64,000 nucleotides of DNA from an uncultured Bacteroidota bacterium (GTDB taxonomy: Bacteria > Bacteroidota > Bacteroidia > Chitinophagales > Chitinophagaceae). Where the stretch lies: assembly GCA_903904855.1 (NCBI GenBank), contig CAIVEH010000039.1, positions 42,592 through 106,591 on the forward strand, read 5' to 3'. Below the pieces are notes generated by a model. It was not told the DNA's origin. It saw only the letters and a program-made list of their open reading frames with translations, and did not search any database. Both the position numbers and the translations under genes were made by a program. Positions within the stretch are counted from its first letter, which is position 1; each line of letters opens with the position of its first letter. Positions 62,467 to 64,000 of this stretch are shown here, piece by piece.

Positions 62467-63192
62467 ATGCCAACAATGAATTCTGTCGGAAAATGCTTTT
62501 TTTGTAATGCTGAATTTGCAAAGGCTGAAATAACAAAACATCTGAATGCGCATTTAGCTAAAGAAATCAGTAATCCAAATAGAGGACTCTCCTTTCATAT
62601 CAGGATTGAAGATGATCCTCATTATGTCGGACTTTATTTTCTAAACCTATGGGTAGATGGCAACGCGCTTATGAATGATATTGATGATTTCCTACGCGCA
62701 ATATGGCTTGAGTGTTGCGGGCATATGAGTTCATTCAGCAATCAGAAACGAAAAAAGGTTTTGACGATGCTGGATGAAGAGGAATTGATAACTAATGATG
62801 ATGAAATTATGGAATCAAAAACAAAAGACATACTTGTAAAAGGAATGAAGCTGAAGTATGAATATGATTTTGGGAGTACCACTACGCTGCTGTTAACTGT
62901 ATCAGAGCAGATTCAGGCTGAGGTACCCGGAGGTATCATTTTACTTAGCCGTAATGAACCTCTAGAAATTATGTGTGAAGTATGTAAATCAGAACCTGCT
63001 GCAGTATTATGTACTACTTGTTATGAGCCGAATACATTTTGTAAAAAGTGCGCAAAGAAACATGCTAAAACCTGTGAAGATTTTGCAGAGTATTCAGCAA
63101 TGCCCGTTGTCAATTCCCCAAGGATGGGAGTCTGTGCATATGAAGGTGGGACTATTGACAAAAAAAGAGATGGAATATTTGTAAAGAAATAA
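62467..63192 (+). CDS. pRiA4b ORF-3-like protein with N- and C-terminal zinc modules
   Basis: A 241-residue protein. The N-terminus has a C2H2 finger (CFFCNAEFAKAEITKHLNAH). The centre (residues 35-170) follows the plasmid pRiA4b ORF-3 type fold, with a conserved FLRAIWLECCGHMSSF helix and EYDFGSTTTLLLTV. The C-terminus has a treble-clef or B-box-like set of cysteines (CEVCKSEPAAVLCTTCYE, then FCKKCAKKH). The pRiA4b fold has unknown function. Zinc modules on both sides suggest nucleic acid or protein binding. Confidence 0.7.
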   Translation: MPTMNSVGKCFFCNAEFAKAEITKHLNAHLAKEISNPNRGLSFHIRIEDDPHYVGLYFLNLWVDGNALMNDIDDFLRAIWLECCGHMSSFSNQKRKKVLTMLDEEELITNDDEIMESKTKDILVKGMKLKYEYDFGSTTTLLLTVSEQIQAEVPGGIILLSRNEPLEIMCEVCKSEPAAVLCTTCYEPNTFCKKCAKKHAKTCEDFAEYSAMPVVNSPRMGVCAYEGGTIDKKRDGIFVKK

Positions 63193-63239
63193 AAACATTG
63201 ATCTGATATTAGGTTCGAACAGTGCCCAATATTATGAAT

Positions 63240-63270
63240 AAAAAAGACCCACATATTGTGAGTCTTTTTT
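63240..63270 (+). terminator. Terminator after the zinc-module protein
   Basis: AAAAAAGAC (63240-63248) and GTCTTTTTT (63262-63270) pair over 9 bp, with inner CAC/GTG pairs. It could act in both directions. Confidence 0.75.
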
Positions 63271-63527
63271 GTGGAGCCATTAAGTACACAACCTTAGGTT
63301 GATAATCAATGACTTATGTACGGTTTTCCGAGTTTAGCAACGAATAACGCAGATAAACTGGCTTTTGAACCTGTTTTTGACTGGTAAAGAACTTGGGTAC
63401 AAATTTAGATCTTATTCAACCAATCATCAAATTTCGGATTGGTTTATTTCAGGATGAACTGTTCTGGTTTTTTCTCTCACCTTAGTTACAACGTCATTTA
63501 GTTTTTTATCCGACTCTATTTATAGGT
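63271..63527. other. Gene-free stretch with a weak hairpin
   Basis: No gene seen. AACCAATC and GATTGGTT near 63418-63444 form an 8-bp stem with a loop. Confidence 0.4.
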
Positions 63528-63728
63528 ATGAAACAAACCATGTCAAAAAAAGATCTGATCTCTTATGCTGCTGCTGTGACTGTGAGGGCAATTAATCTTC
63601 ACTATCCACCACCCAGGAACAAAACAACATACTTGGTCACTCAACACCAGTTCGGAAAACTTATTGAGGATCTGTACAAGAAGAATATCGGCAGATCTAA
63701 GATAAACCCGATTGAGTTGATGTTCTGA
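63528..63728 (+). CDS. Small hypothetical protein
   Basis: A 66-residue frame (MKQTMSKKDLISYAAAVTVR at the start, then INLHYPPPRNKTTYLVTQHQ). It is basic and soluble in appearance. The composition is credible for a gene but no family was recognised. Confidence 0.4.
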   Translation: MKQTMSKKDLISYAAAVTVRAINLHYPPPRNKTTYLVTQHQFGKLIEDLYKKNIGRSKINPIELMF

Positions 63729-63893
63729 TTACTTTACATCAAGCACTCCACCCACCTTTTGATTCCGTTGTCCCAGGACGGGTATCACTATTGTAATTAC
63801 TATAGGGATACCCATTTCAAGACATGACCAGAATAAACTTCACCAACCAGGATCCTTTTTGCTTTGGGCACTATTTATATTAAAGATAGTATC

Positions 63894-64000
63894 ATGAAAA
63901 CACCAACAACATTAAGTAAGCAGCAATTATCAGCAATAAAGCATACCCTATTCGCTATGCTACAATCATCAGGAAAAACAGAAGAAGCCGACTATGGGTC
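63894..64000 (+). CDS. Hypothetical protein, cut by the right edge
   Basis: A frame from ATG 63894 stays open to the window end (35 codons: MKTPTTLSKQQLSAIKHTLF, then AMLQSSGKTEEADYG). Too short to classify. Confidence 0.4.
   Translation, partial: MKTPTTLSKQQLSAIKHTLFAMLQSSGKTEEADYG

Noticed and set aside
63200..63240. A GGTTCGA-containing sequence resembling a tRNA T-arm
   Set aside because: No cloverleaf can be built around it.

Overview
The window reads as a chromosomal segment of a free-living Bacteroidota bacterium, most likely of the Chitinophagaceae or a close relative. The evidence is promoters of the TAnnTTTG type, secreted proteins with type IX (Por) sorting domains, GldM-like domains, a TonB-dependent receptor, futalosine-pathway menaquinone synthesis (mqnC) and a BlaR/BlaI pair of Bacteroidota type. 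No rRNA or tRNA gene and no CRISPR array was seen.

Layout. 0-1.6 kb: a truncated MuB-like ATPase facing a LexA/CI-type repressor, possibly one end of a Mu-like element. 1.6-8.4 kb: secreted proteins of unknown role, two GldM-C-like paralogues, mqnC between inverted repeats, dnaN, and a hicB-hicA-hicB cluster with an antitoxin relic. 8.4-20 kb: alaS, a nucleotidyltransferase flanked by a duplication of the alaS start region, a metallo-hydrolase, a zinc/cobalt exporter, a cold-shock protein, a K+ channel, envelope proteins, and blaI with an unusual blaR1-amidase fusion. 20-30 kb: a PIF1-type helicase, apaG, recX, mnmG (with two parS-like sites), a secreted PA-domain protein and nadA.

30.0-30.4 kb holds a cluster of DnaA-box-like sites and is a candidate replication origin. 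Most genes to its left are on the minus strand and most to its right on the plus strand, as expected of two forks diverging from this point; dnaN, mnmG and parS nearby fit.

30.5-45 kb: an outer-membrane protein, pepP, a regulator/TonB receptor/TPR block, a PDZ protein followed by a sigma factor and a membrane-anchored trypsin-like protease, tatC, rpiB, a REP-associated tyrosine transposase (RAYT) among its palindromic repeats, a perfect 51-bp palindrome, and a phage-terminase-like HTH protein. 45-64 kb is metabolic: pckA, an O-antigen ligase, meaB, a WecA/MraY-type transferase, then an acetate/propionate module (acs, an InsA-like regulator, a porin, an MHS-type symporter, small membrane subunits, a transporter-histidine kinase fusion, a response regulator and prpE). 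The right end has poorly known secreted and zinc-binding proteins.

Genes were assigned by reading protein motifs. No database search was run, so names of uncharacterised families are judgements from memory. Start codons were corrected where the longest open frame was implausible.
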